Numbered from the stretch's first letter, positions 1 to 7,825 are shown. The stretch: DNA of 64,000 bases from Lysinibacillus louembei (GCF_033880585.1 NZ_CP137624.1:186001-250000); one strand, 5' to 3'. A program made the numbers and translations. The notes: generated by a model from the letters alone, not told the origin.

Positions 1-208
1 CTAGTATTGCATGCTGTACTTCACGTTTATGTAGCACTCGCTCAACAGATTTCACGCAATGCTCCATTAATAAGCCTTCATTATAAGGGTTTTGCATTTC
101 ATAAACGATTTCCGCAATATCCTCCACCGTTACCCCTCTACGTTCTAAAGCAGCGAGAGTGGCTGCTGTTACTTGATCAGAATGAACACGAACTGCTCGA
201 TTATGCAT
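1..208 (-). CDS. YutG/PgpA-like phosphatidylglycerophosphatase A family protein, N-terminal part
   Basis: The gene runs off the left edge, so only the first 69 codons are visible. The start ATG follows a GAGGTG ribosome binding site at a normal distance. The readable part contains ERRGVTVEDIAEIVYEMQ and the segment VERVLHKREVQHAIL. This is the N-terminal pattern I recall for the YutG / low-temperature-requirement-C family, related to phosphatidylglycerophosphatase A. Catalytic residues of that family would lie outside the window, so activity cannot be judged. It is divergent from the yjcHGF cluster. Confidence 0.72.
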   Translation of the reverse strand, partial: MHNRAVRVHSDQVTAATLAALERRGVTVEDIAEIVYEMQNPYNEGLLMEHCVKSVERVLHKREVQHAIL

Positions 209-313
209 AATTTACACCTCTATTAATGTTTTTTTCTTCCTACATCATATTACACCTTTCGAAACGATTATGATACAATTTCGTTACATCTAACTTGAGA
301 AGGAATGAGTGTT

Positions 314-1033
314 TTGGATAAAGGAACTGTAAATGATTTGAAATTTTATAGCGAAGCACTGCAAGAGGAGCTTCAGCTACTTGTTTATATTCCAGCAAAT
401 TATTCACCTCTTTATAAATATAATTTGCTGATTGCAACAGATGGTAAGGACTATTTCCAACTAGGCGGTATTACACGTCTTGCTGATGAATTAATCGACA
501 ACTATGAAATGGAAAATACAATTATTGTAGGTGTGCCATACAAAAATGTGGAAGATCGTCGAAAAAAGTATATCCCTTCTGGTGCACAACATGAAGCCTT
601 TTTGCGCTTTTTAGCACATGAGCTTGTACCTTATTTGGACGAAAATTATGCAACATTTCAGCTTGGTCAAACACGTGGCATGATTGGTGATTCAATGGCT
701 GCAACTGCCGCTTTAATGGCTGCTTTAAAATACCCAAATGTTTTTGGCAAAGCTATTTTACAGTCACCTTATGTGGATGAGCTCGTACTTGAAGCTGTCG
801 CAAATGCTGCAAATAATAGTACTATATCTATTTACCATATTATTGGTAGAGAAGAGACAGAAGTCGTTACAACAAATAAAGAAATAAAAGATTTCCTTAC
901 ACCGAACCGGGCGCTTCATCAATTATTCATTGAAAAAAGCTTCAATACGTTTTACGAGGAATTTGATGGTAACCATACTTGGAAGTATTGGAAACCTGAT
1001 TTAAGACGAGCACTTATAGAAAATTTCGGATAA
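314..1033 (+). CDS. yjcH: YjcH-type alpha/beta-hydrolase (putative esterase)
   Basis: The product is an alpha/beta-hydrolase of the esterase D / enterochelin-esterase type. The nucleophile elbow is GDSMAAT (serine near residue 127) and a candidate catalytic histidine sits in DGNHTWKYW near the C-terminus. I chose the TTG at 314 because AGAAGGA lies about nine bases upstream of it. The in-frame ATG at 305 directly abuts that motif, which leaves no spacer. It is first in a cluster with the 2H phosphoesterase yjcG and the acetyltransferase yjcF, the same trio as in B. subtilis. The substrate is unknown. Confidence 0.82.
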   Translation: MDKGTVNDLKFYSEALQEELQLLVYIPANYSPLYKYNLLIATDGKDYFQLGGITRLADELIDNYEMENTIIVGVPYKNVEDRRKKYIPSGAQHEAFLRFLAHELVPYLDENYATFQLGQTRGMIGDSMAATAALMAALKYPNVFGKAILQSPYVDELVLEAVANAANNSTISIYHIIGREETEVVTTNKEIKDFLTPNRALHQLFIEKSFNTFYEEFDGNHTWKYWKPDLRRALIENFG

Positions 1034-1119
1034 AAACGGCGTAATAAATGTAGTAAGGCATGAAATTCTGTTATACTTATATGGATAATAAAATTTAATT
1101 GTTTCGGGAGGTTTTGAAC

Positions 1120-1632
1120 TTGAAGTATGGTATTGTTGCTTTTCCTTCTAAAAATTTACAAGATTTAGCGAATAACTATCGTAAACGTTATGACCCACAT
1201 TATGCACAAATCGCACCACATATTACATTAAAGGATGCGTTTGAAGCAGATGAAAGTGCGGTACAAAACATCATTGCACAATTAACAGAAACAGCTGCTA
1301 ATTTTGCACCGCTAAATATTCATGCATCACGTATTAGCTCGTTTTACCCTACGACGAATGCAATTTATTTCCGCATTGAGCCTACGGAGCAACTTGCTAA
1401 TATTCAAAAAGCGATTCAAGACAGCATTGCTTTTGGTGAGCAAAAACACGTATTTGTACCACATATTACAATTGCGCAAAAGCTAACAGCTTCTGAGCAT
1501 GACGATATTTTAGGTCAATTGCGTATGGAAGGCATTGATGTGCAGGAAGAAATTCAGCAAATCCATTTAGTCAAAGAACAAGACGGAAAATGGGAAGTTG
1601 TCGAATCATTTAGACTTAATGGAGCTGAATAA
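1120..1632 (+). CDS. yjcG: YjcG-type 2H phosphoesterase (2'-5' RNA ligase-like)
   Basis: This 170-residue protein carries two H-x-T motifs, APHITLKDAF near the N-terminus and VPHITIAQKL in the second half. These are the paired catalytic motifs of the 2H phosphoesterase superfamily. The true start is most likely the TTG at 1120, because GGGAGGT lies seven bases upstream and the product then begins LKYGIVAFPSKNLQDL, as in YjcG. An in-frame TTG at 1099 has no ribosome binding site. It lies three bases before yjcF, so the two are probably co-translated. The physiological substrate is not known. Confidence 0.88.
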   Translation: MKYGIVAFPSKNLQDLANNYRKRYDPHYAQIAPHITLKDAFEADESAVQNIIAQLTETAANFAPLNIHASRISSFYPTTNAIYFRIEPTEQLANIQKAIQDSIAFGEQKHVFVPHITIAQKLTASEHDDILGQLRMEGIDVQEEIQQIHLVKEQDGKWEVVESFRLNGAE

Positions 1633-1634
1633 AA

Positions 1635-2063
1635 ATGTTTCAAGTACACTCTGCTTTAACAAAAGAACAATTACAGCGTGCGTTTGATATCCGCACAAAA
1701 GTATTTGTAGAAGAACAAGGCGTGCCAGTCCATCTTGAACTAGACGAATTCGATCAAACAGCAGATCATTTTATCGTGATGGATGGTGAACAAACAATCG
1801 CTGCTGCACGTTTAAGAGAATATGAACCACTCGTTGGTAAAGTTGAACGCGTTTGCGTATTAAATGAATACCGCGGACAACGACTCGGTTTTTTACTAAT
1901 GGAGCATATTGAACAGGTAGCTAAAGAAAAGAGCTGGAAAAAACTAAAGCTCAACGCGCAAAGCTATGCAGTTCCATTTTATGAAAAACTACACTATACA
2001 GTAACATCTCCAGAGTTTTTAGATGCAGGTATCCCACATCGTGCAATGGAGAAATCAATCTAA
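1635..2063 (+). CDS. yjcF: YjcF-type GNAT family N-acetyltransferase
   Basis: The 142-residue product is a GNAT-fold acetyltransferase. RVCVLNEYRGQRLGFLLMEH forms the acetyl-CoA pyrophosphate-binding loop (R/Q-x-x-G-x-G/A type), followed by KLNAQSYAVPFYEKLHY, a typical strand 5 and helix 4 segment. It starts two bases after the yjcG stop and is followed at once by a strong terminator, so it is the last gene of the yjcHGF unit. The acceptor substrate cannot be predicted. Confidence 0.88.
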   Translation: MFQVHSALTKEQLQRAFDIRTKVFVEEQGVPVHLELDEFDQTADHFIVMDGEQTIAAARLREYEPLVGKVERVCVLNEYRGQRLGFLLMEHIEQVAKEKSWKKLKLNAQSYAVPFYEKLHYTVTSPEFLDAGIPHRAMEKSI

Positions 2064-2067
2064 AATC

Positions 2068-2098
2068 AAAAGCGGCTTGGAAATTCCAAGCCGCTTTT
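2068..2098 (+). terminator. Terminator after yjcF
   Basis: The arms AAAAGCGGCTTGG and CCAAGCCGCTTTT form a 13-bp stem with a short loop. The terminal T-run on the plus strand and A-run before the stem make it potentially bidirectional. Confidence 0.85.
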
Positions 2099-2103
2099 GT
2101 GCG

Positions 2104-2166
2104 TTTATTCTACGTTTTTTGGGATTTATTCTACGTTTTTTCAAGTTTATTCTACGTTCCTACTAA
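2104..2166. repeat. Three 21-bp tandem repeats with TTTATTCTACGTT core
   Basis: The 13-mer TTTATTCTACGTT occurs exactly at 2104, 2125 and 2146, a strict 21-bp period with variable 8-base tails. The array lies between the convergent yjcF and spoVIF terminators. A similar array with a TTTATTTGCG core lies at about 56374-56464. I know of no established function. Confidence 0.85.
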
Positions 2167-2169
2167 TTT

Positions 2170-2203
2170 AAAGAGCTATCTGAAAAATTGCAGATAGCTC
2201 TTT
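2170..2203 (-). terminator. Terminator after spoVIF
   Basis: The arms AAAGAGCTATCTG and CAGATAGCTCTTT form a perfect 13-bp stem just downstream of the spoVIF stop on the minus strand, ending in U-rich sequence. Confidence 0.8.
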
Positions 2204-2208
2204 GCTGA

Positions 2209-2457
2209 TTAACGCATCATTCGTTCAATTTTGCTTAAATCAAGTGACTTGCCATCTTTTAAAATTGATTGTACAATTTGTTCTTCTAACTGTGGAGAGA
2301 CTTTACGTTTTGCTACTTTACTCACCTTTTGCACAATTTTTCGTACTTGTTTTTCATTGGAGAAATCTGCATATTGTATAGCGCGAGCTAGTGCGAATAC
2401 TTCATCCATTTCCACACCGGTTTTCCGTTCAAACTGTTTAAAAAAACCTTTATCCAT
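2209..2457 (-). CDS. spoVIF: Stage VI sporulation protein F
   Basis: This 82-residue, lysine-rich, all-helical protein resembles SpoVIF (YjcC), a mother-cell factor needed for late coat assembly in B. subtilis. Segments such as FFKQFERKTGVEMDEVFALA and EEQIVQSILKDGKSLDLSKI support this. Its ribosome binding site AAGGAGGGC overlaps the stop of the upstream YjcZ-like peptide gene, so both are probably on one late-sporulation transcript. The assignment rests on similarity of short helical segments and on context near spore genes. Confidence 0.8.
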   Translation of the reverse strand: MDKGFFKQFERKTGVEMDEVFALARAIQYADFSNEKQVRKIVQKVSKVAKRKVSPQLEEQIVQSILKDGKSLDLSKIERMMR

Positions 2458-2469
2458 TGCTCGCCCTCC

Positions 2470-2598
2470 TTAGCAGAATGCCGTACCAACAATAATTAGT
2501 AAAATGAATAGTACAACGATTAATACAAATGTTGAGCCGTAGCCACTACCCCCACCACCACAGTAATCTGGTTGTACATTACCGCATTGATTCCACAT
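2470..2598 (-). CDS. YjcZ-family small sporulation membrane peptide
   Basis: A 42-residue reading frame encodes a Cys- and Gly-rich head (NQCGNVQPDYCGGGGSGYGS) followed by a single hydrophobic helix rich in Val, Leu and Ile. This is the architecture of the YjcZ / sporulation small-protein family found in Bacillales spores. The ATG is preceded by GGAGGGG at good spacing, and its stop overlaps the spoVIF ribosome binding site. A CATAAACTA element at 2622-2630 (minus strand) resembles a sigma-K -10 box, consistent with mother-cell expression. Confidence 0.82.
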   Translation of the reverse strand: MWNQCGNVQPDYCGGGGSGYGSTFVLIVVLFILLIIVGTAFC

Positions 2599-2621
2599 GA
2601 GTACCCCTCCTTTCTACAGTG

Positions 2622-2630
2622 TAGTTTATG
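2622..2630 (-). promoter_or_regulatory. Possible sigma-K -10 element upstream of the YjcZ-like gene
   Basis: CATAAACTA on the minus strand matches the sigma-K -10 consensus CATANNNTA. No clear -35 AC is at the expected spacing, so the call is tentative. Confidence 0.3.
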
Positions 2631-2662
2631 CTAAGCCAACTGTCATAGGAGGGGTAAATGCC

Positions 2663-3025
2663 CTAATTCATTTTTCCTTTTGAATGAAAAATCAATGCTG
2701 CGATAAAGCCGAAAATAATGGCGGCGCTAATACCCGAACTTGTTACCTCAAACATCCCTGTCACGACTCCAACTAAGCCATGTTTTTCAGCCTCTGCTAA
2801 CGCACCATGTGTTAACGAATTCCCGAATGAAGTAATGGGAATCGTTGCACCTGCACCTGCAAAATCAATCAACGGCTCGTATAAGCCGAAGCCATCTAAA
2901 ATTGCGCCTGCTACGACTAATATTGATAGTGTATGCGCTGGTGTCAGCTTAGCAACATCCATTAGCAGCTGACCAATTGCACAAATAATACCTCCAACTA
3001 CAAAAGCTAAAATAAAAGTATACAT
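2663..3025 (-). CDS. spoVAE: Stage V sporulation protein AE (SpoVAEb type)
   Basis: A 120-residue protein with about four membrane segments and the loop [20 protein letters not shown], the signature shared by SpoVAC and SpoVAEb. These proteins sit in the spore inner membrane and help move dipicolinic acid into the forespore and out during germination. It is the last gene of the lipoprotein-spoVAC-spoVAD-spoVAE unit, nine bases after the spoVAD stop. No separate SpoVAEa is present. Confidence 0.93.
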   Translation of the reverse strand: MYTFILAFVVGGIICAIGQLLMDVAKLTPAHTLSILVVAGAILDGFGLYEPLIDFAGAGATIPITSFGNSLTHGALAEAEKHGLVGVVTGMFEVTSSGISAAIIFGFIAALIFHSKGKMN

Positions 3026-3034
3026 CGCTCTCCC

Positions 3035-4030
3035 TCAGTTCATCGCAATTTCAATCGCATGGGCGGTACATGGAATCGTATCTCCTTGCTGGTAAGACAA
3101 TGGAGATAATAACGCACCTGTTGCGACAAGCAAAACACGTTTAAAGCGTCCTGTCATGAATTGACTTAACACATAGCTATAATAAACCGTTGCGGAACAG
3201 CCTGCTCCACTCGCTCCAGCCTGAAACGACTCATCTTCCCCATAAAACTCAGCACCAGCATCCCGAATTAACTGAAGTTCATCATTTTTAATACCATCTT
3301 CAGCCAACATCGCCTTTACAAGTTTCAACCCTATTTTCCCTAAATCACCTGTCATCACCATATCGTAATCGCTTAATTTTTGATGTCGTTGCTGCAAATG
3401 CTTTTTAATCGTATCGTATGCAGCAGGAGCCATTGCCCCACCCATATGAAAGGGATCTGTCTCTTGATAATCTGTTACTTTACCAACGGTCGCTGCGACT
3501 AAGTACGGATACTCTGGCTGATGTGGACCAACTAAAGTATAGCCAGCTCCTGTTACTGTCCACTGTGCGGTGGCAGGCTTCTGTGCGCCATAATCGACCG
3601 GATAACGAAATTGACGTTCCGTCGCATTATGCTGGCTCGAAGCACCTGCAATTGCTAGCTTTGACGCACCTAGTTCCGTTAATAAACCTGCAATAATGAC
3701 CGATGAAACAGATGTTGCACATGCTGAAAACATACCGATAAAGGAAACGGCTAACTCCCGTGCCGCAAAATTTGTTGGGGTCATTTGGTTAATTAAATCA
3801 CCGCTTAAAAAATAATCGATATCCAAATTTTTTATTCTAGCCTTGTCCATCACAAACTGACAAGTATTTGTGATAAGGCGCTTTTGTCCTTGCTCATTTG
3901 TTTTTTCTTGAAAACGTTCATCATCTGCTACTAAATCAAAATAAGAGCGGAAAACACTGCGAGCTTCTAATGGACCGACAACCGCAGCACCAGCTAACAG
4001 CGCTGGCTTCGTTTGGAACAAAATTACCAT
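3035..4030 (-). CDS. spoVAD: Stage V sporulation protein AD (dipicolinate-binding thiolase-like)
   Basis: This 331-residue protein has the thiolase-like fold of SpoVAD, which binds calcium-dipicolinate at the outer face of the spore inner membrane. Characteristic segments include SACATSVSSVIIAGLL, ASSQHNATERQFRYPVDYG and GAGCSATVYYSYVLSQF near the C-terminus. Length is close to the 338 residues of the B. subtilis protein. It overlaps the spoVAC stop by seven bases, indicating translational coupling. Confidence 0.96.
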   Translation of the reverse strand: MVILFQTKPALLAGAAVVGPLEARSVFRSYFDLVADDERFQEKTNEQGQKRLITNTCQFVMDKARIKNLDIDYFLSGDLINQMTPTNFAARELAVSFIGMFSACATSVSSVIIAGLLTELGASKLAIAGASSQHNATERQFRYPVDYGAQKPATAQWTVTGAGYTLVGPHQPEYPYLVAATVGKVTDYQETDPFHMGGAMAPAAYDTIKKHLQQRHQKLSDYDMVMTGDLGKIGLKLVKAMLAEDGIKNDELQLIRDAGAEFYGEDESFQAGASGAGCSATVYYSYVLSQFMTGRFKRVLLVATGALLSPLSYQQGDTIPCTAHAIEIAMN

Positions 4031-4479
4031 GTAACAACCCCCAGCATAACAAGCACTGTTTTCACTAACGCAACAACGAAGGCAGATACTGTGCCGAAAA
4101 CAATTACCGAACCAGCTAACTTAAACATATTGCTACCTACACCGAGCACATAGCCCTCTGTACGATGCTCAATCGCAGCAGAAACGACTGCATTGCCAAA
4201 GCCGGTCACTGGAACTGCGCTACCAGCACCTGCAAATTGCCCAAGCTTGCGATATAGCCCTAAGCCTGTCAAAAGCATCGAAATAAAAATCATCGTTGCA
4301 ACAGTTGGATTGCCAACTGTTTTTTCAGTAAAGTCGAAAAAAATCATATAAAAGAAGGAAATCGCCTGTCCAATAACACAAATGAACCCCCCAATTAAAA
4401 ATGCCTTTAATACATTCATCGCATAAGGTGGCGTTGGTGTCATTTGCTCTTCAATCGTTTTATATTGAGATTCCTTCAT
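4024..4479 (-). CDS. spoVAC: Stage V sporulation protein AC
   Basis: A 151-residue inner-membrane protein with four predicted membrane segments and the GAGSAVPVTGFGNAV loop typical of SpoVAC. In B. subtilis SpoVAC acts as a mechanosensitive channel component in dipicolinate release. The start ATG overlaps the stop of the upstream lipoprotein by one base (TAATG), and the 3' end overlaps spoVAD, so the genes are tightly coupled. Confidence 0.95.
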   Translation of the reverse strand: MKESQYKTIEEQMTPTPPYAMNVLKAFLIGGFICVIGQAISFFYMIFFDFTEKTVGNPTVATMIFISMLLTGLGLYRKLGQFAGAGSAVPVTGFGNAVVSAAIEHRTEGYVLGVGSNMFKLAGSVIVFGTVSAFVVALVKTVLVMLGVVTW

Positions 4480-4877
4480 TATGTTTCCTCCTTCGCTAGC
4501 TTTTTTAAGTGCTCTATTTTTTCCGTCACCTTCTGCTCACTTTGCTCCGTCATCAATTTATCCGCTTCCCAAAGCAGCTTGAAATCTGAAGAAACGAGGA
4601 TATCATAATGCTCCCACTTCTTCTCCAATTCCTTTTGTAAATTTTGCGCAATTTTTTGCTCTTTAAATGATTGCAATGGCTTTACTTCAATTGCCACAAT
4701 AATGTCGCTATCAGCAACAATTATTTTCGCCTTACGAATCGACGTCATTTTCTCAATTTCTTGCTTAATCTCTATCGTTTTTGCATCTTGCTCATCATAT
4801 GCGACAATCCGTTCTTTTTCGCCACAGGCAGATAGTAAGAGCACACATATTGCTACAACTAAAAAACGCCCTACCAT
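4479..4877 (-). CDS. YhcN/YlaJ-family sporulation lipoprotein
   Basis: The N-terminus FLVVAICVLLLSACGEKE is a lipoprotein signal peptide with lipobox LSAC (Cys near residue 18). The remaining region has the alternating strand and helix pattern of the YhcN/YlaJ spore lipoproteins, with KAKIIVADSDIIVAIEV as a core strand pair. It is the promoter-proximal gene of the spoVA unit and overlaps spoVAC by one base. A YhcN-type lipoprotein before spoVAC is an arrangement also known from the mobile spoVA-2 operons of heat-resistant spores. Confidence 0.83.
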   Translation of the reverse strand: MVGRFLVVAICVLLLSACGEKERIVAYDEQDAKTIEIKQEIEKMTSIRKAKIIVADSDIIVAIEVKPLQSFKEQKIAQNLQKELEKKWEHYDILVSSDFKLLWEADKLMTEQSEQKVTEKIEHLKKLAKEET

Positions 4878-4921
4878 TTCATGCCTCCCTCTTTTATTTT
4901 CTATATATCCATCATTTCAAC

Positions 4922-4950
4922 TAGTATGAGCATTTTTTTTTGCTTTATTC
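4922..4950 (-). promoter_or_regulatory. Sigma-G-like promoter of the spoVA unit
   Basis: On the minus strand, GAATA (4950-4946) is followed after 17 bases by CATACTA (4928-4922). This fits the sigma-G forespore consensus (-35 GHATR, -10 CATNHTA). It lies about 45 bases upstream of the lipoprotein start, as expected for a spoVA operon. Confidence 0.65.
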
Positions 4951-5003
4951 AAAAAGTAGATGCTTATTTCTATGCGAACGCCCTGTTCATTTTTAAAATG
5001 GCT

Positions 5004-5012
5004 CATATTGTA
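5004..5012 (+). promoter_or_regulatory. Sigma-K-like -10 element before the CotZ-type gene
   Basis: CATATTGTA matches CATANNNTA and lies about 30 bases upstream of the coat gene start, before a strong AGGAGGTG site. No convincing -35 AC is at 16 bases, so the assignment is tentative. Confidence 0.4.
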
Positions 5013-5042
5013 GAGAGAACTTATATTAGGAGGTGAAAGAGT

Positions 5043-5543
5043 ATGGGTTGTGGTAAACCAGTTAGCCCAAGCTCGAGTAAAGGTTGCGTTTGTGAAGTAG
5101 TTCGTGCAATTTTAGACATTCAAAATCAGTCTGTACGTGATGAATGTTCTCGCTGTACAACAAATTGCTTTTTAGAGCCTTTAGGTGGCATCGTTAGCCC
5201 TGGTAGATCAAATGTAGATACACGTGTATTTATGCTGTTAACAAAAAACGGCACACCATTCGTTGCTACATTTAGCGCAGAAGATTCTATGGATTGTGCA
5301 TCTGTCTTTTTCCGTGTAGAGGATGTATTCGATGATTGCTGTGCAACATTACGTGTATTATTACCGTTAGACCGTGGCGGTGATACAGTTGATTTATTAA
5401 ATAGCGATGGTACTGCTGTGTCATTGCGCGCGATTTGTGATGTATCAAACTTCGCCGTAACAGACAGTTGTATTACAGTTGACTTAAACTGCTTCTGTGC
5501 TGTACAGTGTGTTGCTGATGTGAACTTAGGAATTTGTAACTAA
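5043..5543 (+). CDS. CotZ/ExsY-type spore coat or exosporium protein
   Basis: A 166-residue cysteine-rich protein. The cysteines cluster in KGCVCEV, RDECSRCTTNCFLEPLGG and CITVDLNCFCAVQCV. This matches the CotY/CotZ/ExsY family, which forms disulfide-linked lattices on the spore surface. A perfect AGGAGGTGA ribosome binding site and a sigma-K-like -10 box precede it, as expected for late mother-cell expression. CotZ and ExsY cannot be told apart by eye. The neighbouring CotO-like gene recalls the cotO-cotZ pair of B. subtilis. Confidence 0.9.
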   Translation: MGCGKPVSPSSSKGCVCEVVRAILDIQNQSVRDECSRCTTNCFLEPLGGIVSPGRSNVDTRVFMLLTKNGTPFVATFSAEDSMDCASVFFRVEDVFDDCCATLRVLLPLDRGGDTVDLLNSDGTAVSLRAICDVSNFAVTDSCITVDLNCFCAVQCVADVNLGICN

Positions 5544-5999
5544 TCCCCGCATAATTTCACAAAAATGGCGCGCAAACTCTATAGTATTTAGGGTTTGCGC
5601 ATATCTTTTATAATGCTGCTCTCCTTCTTGAAGGAATTTTTCTGTTTGTACTTTGTTACCTTGACACATATAGAGAATTGCTTGTCTGAGCTAGAACGAC
5701 ACAGGCTCTATTTTTTCAAATATTGTTGTAAAGCGTCGATTTTTTGTAAATCACCATTTTGCTTAAAAAATTGGTCAAGCTGTTTACAGTGTATGTTGTA
5801 CAGAAGCAAGCTGTGCTTTAGCTATTTACACATAACGTCGGTTCCATGCAAGTGGGGATTTTTTGCTTAAACGTTCATTGTTCAATACAATCCTTCAGGT
5901 TGTTGTCCACTTCGTAGCATTTGTAAAACAGCTCATCTAGCCATTGCTAGGGGAAATACAACCAAAAGTCATTCCTTGCTAAAACATTCACCATCAAGG
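5526..5999 (-). pseudogene. Degenerate coding remnant between the two coat genes
   Basis: No intact gene fits this stretch of about 530 bases. The minus strand holds three protein-like segments broken by stops and frame changes: one containing QWLDELFYKCYEVDNN (about 5880-5950), one containing LDQFFKQNGDLQKIDALQQY (about 5720-5800), and an open stretch at 5684-5526 containing CQGNKVQTEKFLQEGEQHYK. Their composition is helical and charged. The last one overlaps the end of the coat gene by 18 bases. I cannot name the ancestor. A small hairpin at 5570-5600 is the only other structure. Confidence 0.35.
5570..5600 (+). terminator. Hairpin after the CotZ-type gene
   Basis: GCGCAAAC (5570-5577) pairs with GTTTGCGC (5593-5600). 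A short T-rich stretch follows. It is a plausible but weak terminator for the coat gene. Confidence 0.45.
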
Positions 6000-6018
6000 A
6001 AAACAACGCTAAGCTAAA

Positions 6019-6066
6019 GAAAAAACGCATGAAATCAAATTAAAAAATTCGATTCCATACGTTTTC
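6019..6066 (-). terminator. Terminator after the CotO-like gene
   Basis: GAAAAAACGCATGAAATC and GATTCCATACGTTTTC form an imperfect long stem just downstream of the minus-strand gene ending at 6071. Confidence 0.6.
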
Positions 6067-6070
6067 TCCC

Positions 6071-6397
6071 TTATTTAGATGCATGAATTGTTGCAATATC
6101 GTTCACAGGAATAATTGTTTTTTGCTCAAATATCTTCATTATAACATCTGTCCCATTCAAATGTTCAATTGTGCCAACAAGCCGCTCTCCATTTTTCAAC
6201 ACAACAAGCAATATGCGATTTTTTGTCACAGGACGTGTAAAATAGCGCAATTGATGTGCAATTAATGAATTTGTTATTTGTTGCGTTTGTGGCATCTCAT
6301 AAATTGAGGTACTCTCATCTAGCTCCTGCTGCTCTATCTCCGTCAATTCAACTGCATAAGACGGCGTTCTAATGAAAAGCAGTGGTTGATATTTCAT
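6071..6397 (-). CDS. CotO-like spore coat protein (tentative)
   Basis: A 108-residue protein. It begins MKYQPLLFIRTPSY, similar to the KPLLY-type N-terminus of CotO. It ends in a small beta-barrel-like segment, VVLKNGERLVGTIEHLNGTD, followed by IIPVNDIATIHASK. CotO lies beside CotZ in B. subtilis and acts in coat or exosporium assembly, and this gene lies next to a CotZ-type gene. The ATG at 6397 has AGGTGG ten bases upstream. A TTG at 6403 is the alternative start. It could instead be an unrelated small Sm-like protein. Confidence 0.55.
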   Translation of the reverse strand: MKYQPLLFIRTPSYAVELTEIEQQELDESTSIYEMPQTQQITNSLIAHQLRYFTRPVTKNRILLVVLKNGERLVGTIEHLNGTDVIMKIFEQKTIIPVNDIATIHASK

Positions 6398-6448
6398 CGA
6401 CAATCGCCCACCTTTTTTTCATACGATATGCAGAATTGTGATGCTTTG

Positions 6449-7825
6449 TTACATAATTTGATTAATAAATGTTGTTGCTAAGCCTAAATAAATTAAAATA
6501 CTTGTAACATCATTTAATGTTGTAATAAACGGCCCTGATGCTACCGCTGGGTCAATGCCTAGCTTATCCATTAATAGTGGAATAAATGAGCCCGCAATTG
6601 TCGCCACTAAAATGGAACAGCAAATTGCCGCACCAACTAATAAGCCAATCGTTATTTGGTGTTTCCAGAAGAAAATAATTGCGACAACGGTTACACCACA
6701 AGCAAGACCTGTAAATAACCCTGTTAAACATTCCTTCATCAGCAGCTTAAACTTACTTTGCTCATTAATCTCCCCTGTCGCAATCCCACGAATCGCAACC
6801 GCTAATGCCTGTGTACCACTATTACCAGATGTTCCTGAAATAAGTGGAATAAACACTGCGAGCAATGCAACCTTCTCTAATGTCGCCTCAAATTGCCCCA
6901 TTAAATTTGCCGTAATCATGCCTAAAAACAGTAAAATAATAAGCCATGGTAAACGCGTCATTGCTGCCTTCAATGGGCCTGCATCAATATCGTCCGCATC
7001 GGAAATACCGGCAAGCTTCGAATAGTCATCAGATGCCTCTTCATCAATAACATCAATAATATCATCGACAGTAATAATCCCTTGTAGCTCATTATTGTCA
7101 TCGATAACTGGAATCGCTAAGAAATTATAATCACGCATAATTTGCGCAACATCCTCCTGATCATCCCCCACTTTTACAGCAACGACACGCTCACTCATAA
7201 TATCGTGAATTAATGTATCTTCATCCGCAATAATTAGGTCACGCAATGACATAACACCGACTAATTGTCGCTGATCATTGACAACGAAAATATAGTAAAT
7301 TGTTTCGGCATTTGGCGCTTCATTGCGCAATACAGCCATCGCAGAACGCACTGTAGAGTTTTCCAAAATTGTGACATACTCAGTCGTCATAATTGCGCCA
7401 GCTGTATACTCTGCATAGCCTAATAATTCATTAATTTCCTCGACGGTTTCGCTGTCCATCATTTCCATTAAGCTTTCACGTTGATCATTATCTAGCTCAT
7501 TTAATACGTCAACTGCATCATCCGTATACATATGGGACAGCATTGCCGCACCGTATGCTGGGTCCATCTCATTTAAAAATTGCTCATACTCATCATCTTC
7601 TAAATCGATGACTTCAAAGATTAACGCCATTTCTTCAGGAGACAAGTATATATAGATGGTTTGACGTATGTCTGGTCCCACCTTTTCATAAAATTGGGCC
7701 TGATCATACGGGTGAAGTGCTAAAAAATGCTCACGAAACGCATCGATTTCTTGTTCCATCAACAGCATTTGCAAAAATTCTTCATTGTAGCGCACTTCAT
7801 TATTTTCACGTTTTGGTTCCACCAT
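6449..7825 (-). CDS. mgtE: Magnesium transporter MgtE
   Basis: A 458-residue protein with the full MgtE layout. An acidic, helical N domain comes first, then a tandem CBS pair (about residues 135-255, including MTTEYVTILENSTVRSAM and LQGIITVDDIIDVI), a connecting helix, and five membrane helices from about residue 285. The segment LISGTSGNSGTQALAVAIRG is the conserved pore region. MgtE is a homodimeric magnesium channel closed by magnesium binding to the N and CBS domains. No M-box riboswitch is recognisable in the 5' region. A TATAAT lies at 7953-7958 on the minus strand. Confidence 0.96.
   Translation of the reverse strand: MVEPKRENNEVRYNEEFLQMLLMEQEIDAFREHFLALHPYDQAQFYEKVGPDIRQTIYIYLSPEEMALIFEVIDLEDDEYEQFLNEMDPAYGAAMLSHMYTDDAVDVLNELDNDQRESLMEMMDSETVEEINELLGYAEYTAGAIMTTEYVTILENSTVRSAMAVLRNEAPNAETIYYIFVVNDQRQLVGVMSLRDLIIADEDTLIHDIMSERVVAVKVGDDQEDVAQIMRDYNFLAIPVIDDNNELQGIITVDDIIDVIDEEASDDYSKLAGISDADDIDAGPLKAAMTRLPWLIILLFLGMITANLMGQFEATLEKVALLAVFIPLISGTSGNSGTQALAVAIRGIATGEINEQSKFKLLMKECLTGLFTGLACGVTVVAIIFFWKHQITIGLLVGAAICCSILVATIAGSFIPLLMDKLGIDPAVASGPFITTLNDVTSILIYLGLATTFINQIM

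Noticed and set aside
2104-2166. 21-bp repeats considered as replication iterons
   Set aside because: No initiator gene or origin context nearby; they lie between two terminators in a chromosomal region.
5595-5870. Plus-strand open frame of 91 codons with many cysteines and phenylalanines
   Set aside because: No ribosome binding site, biased composition, and it is opposite to minus-strand fragments that read more like protein.
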